From: Parietaria judaica | Taxonomy: Eukaryota; Streptophyta; Magnoliopsida; Rosales; Urticaceae | Assembly (NCBI GenBank): GCA_954871525.1 | Contig: OX940861.1 | Location: 13,562,842-13,626,841 of the forward strand | Direction of reading: 5' to 3' | Length of the DNA stretch: 64,000 nucleotides | Shown: positions 46,803-59,296 of the stretch, one piece after another | How the letters are laid out: the number at the start of each line of letters is the position of its first letter | Numbering within the stretch: the first letter of the stretch is position 1 | Program-made: the position numbers and the translations under genes | The notes under the pieces: model-generated | Told to the model about the DNA's origin: nothing | Seen by the model: only the letters and a program-made list of their open reading frames with translations | The model's database searches: none

Positions 46803-49800
46803 CTACCTATATTTTACAGTGAAATCCCGGAAGGAGAAAATGTTCGGGAGGCGACTAACCCACGAGGGCTTGACCTCGCCGGAGCCCGTGCACTGACCTT
46901 CGCCTTCTTCCGCACTGCTGAAGAGGGTCTGGTCGGAGCAGTCCAGTGACGCCCCGCACGCCAGGTTGTACGATTGACACGCTGAATGGCACACTCGTAG
47001 CCTGTTGTCCCCGTCGCTGTCACACTTTTGGATCGAAATCTGCCGTTACAAAGCTCAAAACTCTTAGCAAACAAGCAAAGGTTGCCTCACAACTAAACTA
47101 GAACAAGAAGAAGTTTGAGAAGACGGGGATAACTTACCCAGCAAGCAAGGCGCTTTGCTGCGGCGTCACAATAGCTGCTTCCAAAAATGTTAAATAACTT
47201 TCTAGCGCCACCTGGGAATAGACGGTGGTAATTGGGCATGACCACGACTTCTTCTAATTGCTGAAGTATGCTCGGTTCGCTCGGTGCACAGTGCTGCCCT
47301 GAAATCTCTCCCTCCACCACGTTTTTGCAAACCGAGAGACTTGAGAAGAGTTTAGAGCTATTCTGGCATGAGTAGCCCGCATAGTCCGAGCAGCGGAATT
47401 CGCAGACTCCATTGTCACAGACCCCTCCGTGGAGACTGCATTGCTCGTCACAAACAGCTGTGTAACATAACATGAACCGATGATGTCAACATAGGATCGT
47501 AATTAGTAATTACAAGTTTCTTTAGCAAATATAAGAAGCTTCTGCTTACCTGTGGAGCAATCAATGCCAGTGAATCCATTTTCACATTCACAAAGCCCAT
47601 TGGAGAGGCAACTTCCGTGTCCGCTACAACTACTGGGACAAGAGCCTGAAACAAAAATTTAATAACTTAAGAAAGCGATTCGATTAATTTGATATTAGCA
47701 CATTTTAATCAACTGGGTACGAGAAAAACGGCTCACGTTTACTACAGTCAGAGCCATGAAAACCGGGAAAGCACTGGCACCTTCCATCGACACAGTCTCC
47801 ATTAAAGTTACATGATTTGGGACATTGCCCCGACACTGAAAGAAGGTTTGCACTGCAGAGTTCATGGTACGCAGGGCAAATCAATTCACCTGTAAATGCA
47901 GATAAATTTGATTAAACGATAATTTCTAGACCGACCCACGTTAAGATTATCAATAATAAATACATATAATAGAAGTGTTACCATTGAAACCGGAGAACTG
48001 AATCGGCCCACCAGCATCAGGGCATACTTTCCATGTGCCATCCACAGCAACCTGAAGAAAACAAATGTTATTAAAAAGAACTTAAAAATTGGAACCTCCG
48101 AGATCAACTGATCTGCCAAAGAATAACCTCCTGAAATTACCTGTAATGAATTATTTACACATCTGTGCTGATAACAACCATTTCCCTGGGTCATCGAACC
48201 CCGTACAAACCCAGTTCGAACCAATGATGAGGCCATACACCTACGCAATTTCCAACAGATAGAAAATTAGAAAATTAGCATTACAAACATGTTTCATTTT
48301 TCTCACGAACATGACGTGTCCTTGAAATCGCACCTAGAGTTACCCCCACGCACTTCACCCAACATTCTGTCAGGTGCTCTTGCGCTCTTGGCATCTGTAC
48401 ACGACCCATCAGAGTAAGCCACAAAGTAGGTGCAGTAATCGGCCAATGAAGACTGTCCACCTGTAATGAAACAATTATCTTAGGAAAAGCACACATGGCA
48501 AGAGAACACTTGACAAACATCGTAAAAAAATCCCGGTTTAGGGTGGAACCGATGGTAAATTACTCATACCCGATGAATAAGTTAAACACATAAGAAAGTA
48601 ATTATGATAAATACATTTCGAATTTCAAAGTCTTCAAATACAAAACATAAGAAATTCGTTAAGGTTCCATATCCGGTGGACTTCATATACATATTTTTTT
48701 TACGAAAGATGACTACAAAGATCAAGAAAACTAACCTTTGTTAGCCTGTGGGAAGTAACGAGCCCACTGAGGAAGATCTCCACTGTAACTCACGATTGGG
48801 CAGTAACCCTCTGCCTCTCGGTTATATGTACATCCAGACGACTGAGTAGTATTACAATGGTAAGCTCCTTTCCAGAGGTTACAAGGGGATGTCACAAACT
48901 CAGTTCCTTGATTCCGGCCCCAATCAAGACGGTCTGCCATGCTATAATTAGCCTGATACCATCCACTGTCTTCTAATAACGCCAACGTCATTTTTGACAC
49001 GACAGATCTGGTATCCACTGATCCCGTCATGATCTCGTTCATTAGAAGCCTTTTCTCCCAATGTGAACCTGCATAATGATCAACAAGTACAATGATTAGC
49101 AAGATAATATGATTATTGTAAGAAGTTCAAGAGAAAGAACCTACAGGACTCGCATACGGTGTGTATAAGCAATAATATAATAAGAAACAAAGTATAGTAC
49201 CTGATGTTCCCCGCCCTCCACCGTCTTCTAGCTCTAGACCGGTGAAATTCTCGGAAAATGCCTACCAGAGAATCGCTTCTTAGAGACTTGCTGGTTCAAA
49301 AGAATTTTGGAACATGGTTGATGAGAATTAGGAAAAGTTACCGCATAATGATGACGTGACTGCATGACAACACGTGGAAGCACCACACGGGTCACTGAAC
49401 GCCCAAGTTTTTCATCCATGACTTGTTCTGTGACCTGAAAATAAAGAAGGAACAAGAACATTTTAGTTAAATAAAGTAAAAATGAAAAGCTAATTACATA
49501 TATCAACATTTTTGTTTCTTATACTAAATTACATAGTTTTGCATTGGAACACACTAACAATTCCATTTACCTGACTTCGCCTTCTTTTCCTCTCGTCCCT
49601 AAAATGGGCAAAGGCGTGAGGATCAAACCCCAGAACATGCATGACCTCATGTATGAGTGTAGCGGACAGTAACGTCTCTGCTTCAGCGGTCAAATGACGA
49701 GGAGCAACATTTACATGGCCTGCCAAAAAGAACATAAAAATTGTAAGTAAATTCACAGCCCAAACAGTAAGGTAACCTTGTACAAACACACACATAGACA

Positions 49801-51455
49801 AGTAAATTACCAGCTATCGCACGGCCCCACTGATCTCGCTCACACGCCACAGCCCAAGCGAGGGTGTTTCCGGTGGTGGGCCTCGTTGTCACCAAGAGAA
49901 CCAAGTCTGCCTCGGCAACACCCTCTAGAAAAGGATAGAAAGGAAAACATTAAAAATAAGCTCACAACACAAAAAATAATGAGAGTTGACATATTCTCAA
50001 AGCAATACCTTCCACGTATTTGTGTGGCAGCTGAACACCGCCATCTTGACCACACGCTGAATACCCACTTAACCTCAAATTGCCTTTGACGGGTTCAACA
50101 GCCAAAGCTCTCCGGAACCAGTCTGCCGTTTGCCCTAGAGCCTGAATTGAACATAATGCAGCTCAGTATGAGCATAGTCGAAAAGCAAGCAGCACAAATG
50201 CACATGTCATACCTAGCATCAAAAGAGGGGGATAAACATGCATACCTTTCGAAGTCTATGCCGTTTGTCCTCCCCTGCTATATCATCTAAAGTGCAATTA
50301 TACCAACAGTCACCAGAAACTGGGGGATCTCCGTGAGGATTGCAAGAAGGAGATCCGGTAACAGAAGACACGGGAGGCTCGCCAAGCTGGTAAAGAAGGA
50401 AAATAAAAACAATAAAAAACATGATCATGGATACAGCCTAGAAAAACATAAACTCGAAGCTCGCCAAGCAAGTAAAAAGGCTCACCTTTACAGTGTCGCC
50501 GACATTACGGCAGTCTCTATCGGAAGAATGGCCAACGGCATCGTAATTGAGATATATCCTAATAGGCTGTTTGGCATCACTGGGCTGAGGAATTCCAAGC
50601 AACGCTCTGCCTTTCCGGAAAAGGGGTTTCGACACACCGGACTCTTCATACACCTGTGGGGTAACTGTGTAGACTTTACGACCGGGCTGCCTCCTTTGTT
50701 CAAGTATCTGGTCGTGAATACAAGAGTGCGACACAATATTCTCAGCTCCCTTTTCCGGCCTTTGCCAATGTAGGTTCTGATCCGACGTTTCCGCACGGGC
50801 AACTTCCAAACATGCTAATATCAATACAATCTGAAGAGCACAACAACAAAAAATCCCATTAACAAACAGAAATTTTATCTTACCGAGTCACAACAGTTTA
50901 CACCCACTCGAACAGACAACCAGATCTAACATCAGTCTACAGTTCATCGGCTACTAAACCCAAATCTCTATGCGTTTCAGCTACACTAAAATCCAGCTAT
51001 CAGTTTTCCAATGCAAAAACGCGTTGAACCAAAACAAGGTCGATCAAAAATGGCGAAGAAGCCGAAACAACAAATCTATGAGCGACCTTAATCGGTAAAA
51101 TCAATTTTCTCGAAAGATATTCCAGAGATTTGCGTGAGCGAAAGAAGAAAGTTGTCAGAAGATGAATTCAGCTGGAAGAAGAAAAAGCATTTTTCTCAAA
51201 CCAGGTTGTCATCGCAAATTAGCTCGTACCTGTTGAACGTTACATCATTTAACCCCAAAATCACGACTCTACAGTTCCTATCTCCTCATACTTTCTCAGA
51301 AGCCAAACAGAAACTCAGGATTAACGAAGAGGAAGAAGGAAATCTCAGCAAGAGGAACATGAAACAGCTCAAACCTCGAGAAAGACCAAGGAAAATCGAG
51401 CTTTGGCGCCGAATCTGAGCACACCACAAGGACTGCGCCGAATCACCGCCTCCAT
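46803..51455 (-). CDS. Leishmanolysin-like zinc metallopeptidase (M8), 16 exons
   Basis: Hand-derived exons, all GT-AG, on the minus strand: 51455-51375, 50830-50486, 50386-50246, 50141-50009, 49924-49811, 49719-49571, 49434-49342, 49261-49201, 49068-48736, 48460-48334, 48240-48141, 48051-47982, 47889-47737, 47645-47550, 47457-47138 and 47039-46803. They sum to 2,553 nt and stay in frame: 850 residues. An N-terminal hydrophobic segment ([15 protein letters not shown]) spans exons 1-2. The zinc site [10 protein letters not shown] is in exon 6; exon 9 has GSHWEKR, the likely third zinc ligand, and the Met-turn NEIMTG. Exons 13-15 add Cys-rich EGF-like modules ([14 protein letters not shown] and [15 protein letters not shown]). 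A Cys-rich tail ends [10 protein letters not shown]. It is the plant homologue of GP63/leishmanolysin, a secretory-pathway or surface endopeptidase; substrates are not known. No lesion is seen. Confidence 0.95.
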
Positions 51456-51900
51456 GAAATGACGAAGCCTCCAAACCTAGCAAATCCGGTTCCATCAAAA
51501 CCCCGGCGATTCCCCGATCTCCCTCCGAACCGAGCCAACCAGCTGGCTTTCCCGCATTTTGGACAGACTCTCCACGCACACCGATGTGAGAGGAACACGC
51601 ACACGCCTGTCCGCTTCGATTCAGACACAACCAAACCCACGCAGAGAGAGAGAAAAAGATGCAGTCTTCGGCTTTGGATTCTCTGTGAAGCACACGCGAA
51701 AGCTCTATAGCTCCACGAAGGACCGATTCAACAATGGCGCGTCGGAAAAATACTCGACGGTATCGATCCCGGAAGATCTCTGCTTCTTCTCCGGAGCTGG
51801 AAATGTGAAGAAACAGTGACAGTGAAGCCAAGAGAGAGAGAGAGAAGAGGAGGTGCTCGGAAATCAAATGGATTGGGTGGGGTGGGTAGACTTGATAATA
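51456..51900 (-). promoter_or_regulatory. 5' UTR and proximal promoter region of the M8 peptidase gene
   Basis: On the minus strand the stretch before the ATG is CT-rich (GA-rich on plus, a GA run at about 51826-51850), as plant leaders often are. A long open frame on the minus strand (51286-51867) overlaps exon 1 in a different frame and is not the gene. The TA/TG-rich run at 51905-51975 lies further upstream. Confidence 0.45.
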
Positions 51901-52868
51901 TTCACAAATATATATATATATATATGTGTGTGTGTATATATATACACAGAGAGAGAGAGTATATATATATAATATAAATTGATTTATAATTCTTGTAATA
52001 TTTTAATTTTCATTTATAACATAAAGACACACACGGTCCGAAAATTACTTTTATTTGTTTAAGACAGTCAAAACTGGAAATGTATTATAAAAAAAAAATC
52101 AGAATAGTTGAACTACTAATGCCCTTCGCTATTCTTTAATTTACCAAAACGCCACTCGAGATTGATTTATTTCTTTTATTTATTTGTTTATTTATTTAAC
52201 AGAAGAATACAATAATAATCCTAAATAAATGGTCTTTGAATTTAGGAAGTTATGAGTGATGGGGATTTGGGACCGCTTGGGATGGATTGAGTTTTGAATA
52301 TGACATCTATAATCTGTGATTAGGCTTAAACATCATTAATTTTCATTAAAAAGGGAGAGATGGGTCAAAAATAAATTCCACAACTAGTCATTTTTTAAGA
52401 TACATAAACATATATAAATAGATAAAGATTGTACATGCTTTATGTATATATGTTGTTAATTAGGGTTTTCGTATTAAGTTGAACTAACCTTTTTTTGCAA
52501 GCAATATGAGCATAAGAAGATGAATAAAAATATCACCAATTTGGTGTTATATTTTAAATCAAGCAATTATTTTCAGACGTTTTCAAATGTTTGATGCTGT
52601 ATAAATAAACATTAATTTATTATTGGAGACATAGACAAACCTCATTCAAACATTCTTAATGATGAGATTATGTCAAGCAAATGATGTTTTGTCTTGTTTC
52701 ATCATAAATAAATACTTAAGAAAATGAGATTATTCAAACATATATTATGAGAAAATAAAAATGTAGCATAAATAATTATGGCAATAATGCTCCCACACAT
52801 CAAAACTCTGGTCACGGATTATGGAAAGTGTCACATTTTTTTGCATTTATTTCGTACTATAAAATAAA
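51900..52868. other. Intergenic AT-rich DNA with microsatellites
   Basis: (TA)n, (TG)n and (GA)n runs at 51905-51970 are followed by A/T-rich DNA without recognised genes. The last nine bases (taaaataaa, 52860-52868) are the left duplication of the next element. Confidence 0.6.
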
Positions 52869-54329
52869 GGGAAAATTGCGGCAAAAATACTCAACCTTTG
52901 GTCAAACTGCCTCCCGTGTACCCAACCTTTAAAACTGGTGGCAAAAATACCCAACGTGTGTTGACCGTGACTTTGGCATGAAAACGTTAATTTTTCCGTT
53001 AACATCCCTCATGTGGCCGTTAGCGGCAAAAATACCCAACTTTTTTTTTTTGAATTTATATTTTTTTTTACTTGATTAGTGATAATTACTTGAATTCGAA
53101 ATACATGGAATAACACAAAAGTTAGTCAAAACATCAATTGATTTCTTAATGTGCTTGTATAAGCTACATTTGTTGATAAAAATCTTATTATTATGAGAAA
53201 ATTTAAACATAATGTTACGGGTATTTTAAGTAATTGAACAGGGTTTTATAAAATAGGTATCCGGATTTCCAAATCCGGATACGGGTAGTGATTTTTGGAT
53301 ACCCGGAAAACCAGATCCGGATACGGGTAGTTCAAAAAAATCGGATACCCGCTGCGGTTACAGCCCTACCATTTTCATTGGTAATTGACCGTTTTAGATC
53401 GAATTAATACAGTCAATTAATGTCTCTGTATTGAGAAAAAAAATGGCTTAGGAATATATGTCAGTAAAAAAAATATTATCAATAATCAATAGGGCTTGAT
53501 TACTAATAATTGGCTAAAAGACCTCCCTTGGGATCCCATTAAAATTCGTACCCTTAAATACCCTTGCTAAGAAATATGAATAGTGCCGAAGGAAGCTATG
53601 AAACACAATGAAAACTCACGCGCGCGCCTCTGCTTACGTCATTAGGCTGACGTAAGCCCTTCTGAGGGCGCATGAAGAGGGCAGGAGACGCGTGGTGGCT
53701 CGTGTGGGGCCTGTGGGGCCGCCCGAGGTGCTCCCGGCCCACTTTAAGGGTTCCGGGAGCGTTCCGTGACCATTTCTTGCAAACTTTATGACTTTCTGAG
53801 TATCTTGATATTTCTGGAAACATCTGGACACTTTATTTCGCAAAAACGGACTTCCGGTGAATATCTCGGGCTAAAATTGACTTTATTTAATAAAAAGAAA
53901 ATTTAATTATATAACTTTCCTTTTATTAATTTATTAAAAATCAATTACTTAAAATACCCGTAACATTATGTTTAAAATTTCTCATAATAATAAGATTTTT
54001 ATCAACAAATGTAGCTTATACAAGCACATTAAGAAATCAATTGATGTTTTGACTAACTTTTGTGTTATTCCATGTATTTGGAATTCAAGTAATTATCACT
54101 AATCAAGTAAAAAAAAATATAAATTCAAAAAAATAAAAAAAAAAAGGTTGGGTATTTTTGCCGCTAACGGCCACATGAGGGATGTTAACGGAAAAATTAA
54201 CGTTTTCATGCCAAAGTCACGGTCAAGGGTCAACGCACGTTGGGTATTTTTGCCGCCAGTTTTAAAGGTTGGGTGGGTACACGGGAGGCAATTTGACCAA
54301 AAGTTGAGTATTTTTGCCGCAATTTTCCC
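52869..54329. mobile_element. Non-autonomous Mutator-type element with long inverted repeats
   Basis: The 1,461-bp element has inverted repeats 52869-53237 and 53941-54329, starting GGGAAAATTGCGGC at each end, and a perfect 9-bp target duplication taaaataaa (52860-52868, 54330-54338). The 9-bp duplication and long repeats are the Mutator signature. The 0.7-kb core (53238-53940) is unique, with a GC-rich stretch at 53617-53770. It encodes no transposase. Confidence 0.92.
53632..53657. repeat. Perfect 10-bp inverted repeat with TGACGTAA cores
   Basis: GCTTACGTCA and TGACGTAAGC are separated by 6 bp in the GC-rich core of the Mutator-type element. TGACG is the core of plant TGA-type bZIP sites; a regulatory role is speculation. 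Confidence 0.6.
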
Positions 54330-54338
54330 TAAAATAAA

Positions 54339-56273
54339 TAACAATGAGCTAGATATTTATTTTATATGGTGTCGTGTGTAAATTAAGAGTATTCCACGTG
54401 GATCATGAACGGTCCAGAAGCTCTAATTCTGACTTTGATTGTGTTTCAATCTGGTTTTGAGATTTATTTTTATGTGTTTATGATATAAATTATTTTAATT
54501 TCCTTTCTGAAAAAAAAAAGGTTCATGAATCATAGGCTTAAGTGGTTCTGTTATCTCGCTGGTCTAAAGATCTGTTTCAAATTGATAATTACATCTATAA
54601 TCCTTTTTTATATTATACCAACTTACATTTTATTGTACACAAATCACAAAGACATTGACCCAATTGGTTATTAATTAAGAGACAACAATATATCAAGATC
54701 TAATGGTCTAACTTGGGAGAGAGAACAAAGGAGAGAGAGACGCTTAAGGGATAAATATAAATAAACATAGATAATAGATTTTGACCAAAGGCAAGCATCG
54801 TTCACCTATGGAAAGCTTCATTAATAATGTAGGACTTTTGTTTATTTACTTGTTTATTTATTTTATTTTATTTTAAGCGTGAAGCAATAATTAGGGGAGA
54901 GAAAAAAATCCCATTTTACTACATGGAAAAAGGTAAAATATGATGCAATATCAAAATAAATAAATTGTTGGCGTTCGGTAATTTGGTCCCCTCCAATGCA
55001 AATAAATAAATTGTAAAAAGTAACAACCTTTGATGATTGTCGGCACATAATTTACGTTGAAATTTGGCTGTCTGAATTATTCGTATTATTAGAGAGCAAT
55101 ATAAATACAATAAGAAAATTAGCAGCAATATTGGCTTGAATTTTGCTTATTGTTTAGCTTTGTCCTTATAATTTTTCATATTTTGCTAGTAGCCTCTTTT
55201 AAATATAAAGAAAAATAATAACTTCTTTAAACTCTATAAAATTATTACAGCCACATGCATAGAAAAAACGGTACAAAGTGTATTCATACATATTTGGTTT
55301 TTTTAGGTCTTTCAACTAAAAAATATAATTTTTCAAAAGAAAAAATAAATAAATTGATAAAAGTATTATTGAATCACTTTGACGGTGACACGTAATAATA
55401 TTTATTTTTGTTATGTTTTTATATATATGATGTTTATATGTTATCGGCTTTGTCGAGACAGGTACCGGCCACGCTCATAGCCAATTTGGCAGCTCCATTG
55501 CGGATTGGGCTTTCCGCACTCACTTTGCCCGCCTAGTTAAAAAATTAATTTTTATTTTCCGTTCAAAATACAAGTTGGACATGCATATTACCCGCACACA
55601 AACAATCCACGGGCTGGGCAGCTCATAACCATTGCAATTTGCGAACATGGGTTTCTCAAACCCGACGAAAGGGCGGGACAGGCAGGCCCGCTCATAGCTT
55701 GTCCGGCCAACATTACTTTAAATTTGAGGGAGCATTTCAGCTAAAAATTGAAGTCCAAGGGATAAATAGTTAAATACACAAACAAGTGAAATTCAAGGGA
55801 CATTTCTATCATTTAATCCAAATAATAATTACATATATTTTATATGCGCAGCTGCTATGACCCAGCGTATACCGTAGCAATATCCTTACCTTAACCTTTC
55901 TATAAAATATAATAATCCTTATCCAAATAGCCAATAGCTGATTTTAAAAAATATTACAGAATTAAATATATATTTTCCAGTTTCTTCTAAAAATGAACAG
56001 AATAAACATGCAATTAGCGTGATAATCCTTTATCATTAATTTAAGACAAAGTGGGTTTTCTCAATATTACCTTTATTTTTCATGTATTTAATGCACGAAG
56101 AAATTGTATGCAAAGTTGTATTTGTACAAAATTATTTTTTTTTGTACATAATAAGAATAAATAGCCCATTTACCTTTAGTATTAGAAAAAAAATAATTAA
56201 AATATTACACCATAAATCGCATAAGTTAACTTAATAAATCTAGTAGAATCTCTCTATAGATTCATATCATTCG
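54339..56273. other. AT-rich intergenic DNA, no gene recognised
   Basis: There are only short chance frames. A GC-richer patch at about 55440-55710 (repeated GGGC- and CCCG-type words) may be old repeat DNA but has no clear ends. Confidence 0.55.
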
Positions 56274-56673
56274 TGTGACAGTCATAAATCCCGTGAGCCG
56301 AGAGGGCAAGGACGGGTAAGTTGTGCAGTCCTGCATCGCCTGGGCAAGGGGAAGTGCTGATGGGACGTTTCCAAGACTGTGCAGGTATGAGATTGCACGG
56401 TTATCGGATATCATACACGTATGGGACTATATGGTCGAAGAGGGTTAAAATAATTGATTGATATTACCTATGTCAACAAGATACGTCTTCTTTTCGGTAG
56501 CTAGTTCATAGGAACTCCAAAGTTCGAGCTTGGCTTAGAGTAGCCCTGGGATGGGTGACCTTCTGGGAAGTTTCTCGGGAAGTGTGCGAGTCCCGAGGAC
56601 AAAACACGCTGAAAAGACTCGTGTTGGCCTGTGGGAACAGTCGTCGATTCGATTAAGTAGCCGGGGCATTACA
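56274..56673 (+). mobile_element. Solo LTR with 5S rRNA-like segment (Cassandra/TRIM-like)
   Basis: The 400-bp unit begins TGTGACAGTCA and ends GGGGCATTACA with a 5-bp duplication attcg (56269-56273, 56674-56678). Inside, 56511-56580 resembles the 3' two-thirds of 5S rRNA: GAACTCCAAAGTT, GAGTAGCCCTGGGATGGG and TGACCTTCTGGGAAG. The C-box-like GGGATGGGTGACC is intact; the A-box-like region is degenerate. LTRs carrying 5S sequence are known from Cassandra TRIM elements. It is not a functional 5S gene. Confidence 0.7.
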
Positions 56674-56975
56674 ATTCGAGTTAAATAATTTTATTATACT
56701 ATTAAGATTATTTATTTGTTAAAAAAGTTAATAATATTTGTTAGAATTTGAATCATACAAAAGTATTATGTAAAATTATTAATTTATTGAGTATTAATTT
56801 AATGAAATTTTTTTATACTTTAATATTTAATCTTAATATTAGGATTAGGGCATGAAAAGATGACTTGCAATATAAGCGATGGCATGGAAGATTACGTTGA
56901 TTAGAACTTTGAGCTTTGGAACAATTCTAATTATGATTCAGAGACCAAACAAAGTATAGAAATTTAAAAAAAAAA

Positions 56976-57442
56976 GGTAAATTGCGGCAATAATACACAA
57001 CCTTTGGTCAACAGGAGTTTTAGGTCCCCAACCTTTTAAAGTGTTGGCAAAAATGCACAACCTGCGTTGACCGTGAAATTTGTTGGTCCTTCTGGTAAGG
57101 ACGTTAACTGTACTGATGTGGCATCGTATTATTGTCAAATGGATAGCCAAGTGGGCAGGAGATGACAAGTTTAACATCAATTAACATAGCCTAAACTGTG
57201 GTATATACTGCAATTTACCTTATTAGGTCACGTTAATTAATGTTACACTTGGCACCTCATGTCCTGTTGGCTATCCATTTGGCAAAAACATGATGCTACA
57301 TCAGCACAAGTTAACATTATTAACAAAAGGACCAACAAATTTCACGGTCAACGCAGGTTGTGCATTTTTGCTAACACTTTGAGAGGTTGGGGACCTAATG
57401 CCCCTGTTGACCAAAGGTTGTACATTATTGCCGCAATTTACC
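56976..57442. mobile_element. Mutator-type hairpin element, 467 bp
   Basis: The ends are GGTAAATTGCGGCAATAAT and its inverse. Inverted similarity runs through most of the element (CAACCTTTGGTCAACAGG, TGCACAACCTGCGTTGACCG). Flanks are A-runs (aaaaaaaaa and caaaaaaaa), compatible with a 9-bp duplication but not informative. It shares terminal words and TTGACCGTGA with the 52869 element. Confidence 0.8.
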
Positions 57443-59130
57443 CAAAAAAAAATGAAAAGACCAATATTTTTATTATTTTTATTGAGTAACACATTAATTA
57501 TAAGATTATTATTATTGTCATTAGATGTGTTTCAAACTTTTAATGTTAGGTTTGCTATATTAGCTGACCCACAAACAACGTCTCTTATAATTTCCTAGCA
57601 AATTTGACCATCCCCTAATTGATTAATTCCCCTTTAATAATTTCAATCGTCCACTTATTTTACGAAAATTAATTATAAACTTAATCCATCATTATCGGCT
57701 TATTGGTGCTTTCTACCTAAAATATTGGTTAGAATACAGCTCATCTAATATAGTTTAATTCAGAGGATTTAAGAATTGAAGCCTATAGCTTTGCATATTG
57801 GGAACCAATAATTTACACCGATAAAAAATATTTTATTTATATTGAACATCACTTGTCCAACTTGTGTTCCATATTATCATAATCTTGTTTAGATTCCTCA
57901 CATTTTTATATCAATTTGTAATATTGAGTAAATCTTTCGTCTTTTGAGTCCACTTGTGAACCTCTTTACCTAAGTTTTGTTTTCTACTTATAGAATAATT
58001 AGTAAGTCCAAAATTATATCATGGATTACGAAATAAATTTAGAATATTGTGAATTTGTGATATATGTAGAGATAGATTTAAAAAAAAAATGTTACTCGGT
58101 AGTATACCACTATAACTCTTTCTGAGGCATTCCAAAGCCGCAAAGGCTAGTGAAATGTCGTGAGAAACTCGTGAGTTTTCGTTATTATTTTATTTTATAA
58201 AATATAAATATGCGGAAAAAATGTCCGAACTAATGTTGTACATACAACACGTAAGAATTTCGGAAATATGGGATAAATCCGGAACCATAAATTAATTTTT
58301 GTTCCGGTTTACCCCGAATCCGAATCTCTTTGGACAACGGCCAAATGATCTTGCCCGTGGGAATTTTTTATCAAACCGCCCAAGACTTTTTACCATTGTA
58401 TGTTTTTTAAATAATATTAAAATAGAGCCCTTATTATTCTAACGTTGTTTTTATAACGTTACACATTTACCCCACTTCAATCATTCTTAACACTTTTACC
58501 CATTATAAATACCACTTCTAACACCCAAATATCTCACTCAACTCTCATTTCTCATCTCAATCTCTCTCAATTTCGGGATTTATTCTAGAGTTTCAATATC
58601 TTGTAATTATTTACATACACTAATTATCTCAAATTCAACCTCGTCGTTTCAATGTATTTGTTTATGAATTTTCATGTTCCAGTGTACTTTCCTATTTATA
58701 TATCAATAAACGAGGTAATTTTTTAATTACCGGCTCAAGCTTTTTTGAACTTTCGGTTTGGGTATTTTTGAAAAGATTAAAAATATTTAGGGTTAAAGAC
58801 TAAACATTTATTTTTTGGGTGAAATTAATACGTTTCTAAAATTAAAAAAATGACCAATAAATCTAAAATTAGAACCGGATATCCAATTATGGTTTTGATT
58901 CATAAACCAGAATTTCGGATACGAGAAATCCGGAACCAGATACTTGATTTCTTACTGTATTTACGGGTTTAGCCCCGACATAATGTTATTTATAAGCTAA
59001 ACGTATAAATTGCCCATTGGGATGGGTAGACTACGGTTGTGCCTGCATGTCTCACTCTCTTGTGGAGCGTGGGCTACCCGCAGTAGGCATGGCACGGGCT
59101 TGCCAAGCTCGAAGGATGTGTTTGGGCAGG
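57443..59130. other. Intergenic DNA with a possible old LTR promoter
   Basis: No gene was recognised. At about 58090-58720 a stretch begins TGTTACTCGGTAG, contains TATAAATACC near 58505 and a CT-rich leader-like run near 58530-58575, as an LTR would. Ends and target duplication are not resolved. Confidence 0.4.
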
Positions 59131-59296
59131 CAGTGGCGGAAGCAGGGGGGTGGGCAGGGGTGTTGAAACCACCCCCTTAATTTCTTTTTTTGTACTTTTT
59201 TACCCCAGTTTTATTTTTTTATTATTATTTTATCCTTAAATTTCACTAAAATTTAATCTTAGCCACCCCCGAATATAATTTCTGGTTCCGCCACTG
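59131..59296. mobile_element. hAT-type MITE, 166 bp
   Basis: The inverted ends are CAGTGGCGGAAGC and GGTTCCGCCACTG, with a perfect 8-bp target duplication tgggcagg (59123-59130, 59297-59304). The 8-bp duplication and CAGTGGCGGA end are typical of plant hAT MITEs. There is no coding capacity. Confidence 0.9.

Noticed and set aside
51286..51867. 193-codon minus-strand frame at the M8 gene 5' end as an alternative N-terminus
   Set aside because: It runs through the exon 1 donor in a different frame from MEAVIRRS. Only the 51455 start splices in frame to exon 2.
56511..56580. A functional 5S rRNA gene
   Set aside because: Only part is similar, the A-box region is degenerate, the 5' third is not recognisable and there is no tandem array. 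It lies inside an LTR-like unit with its own target duplication.
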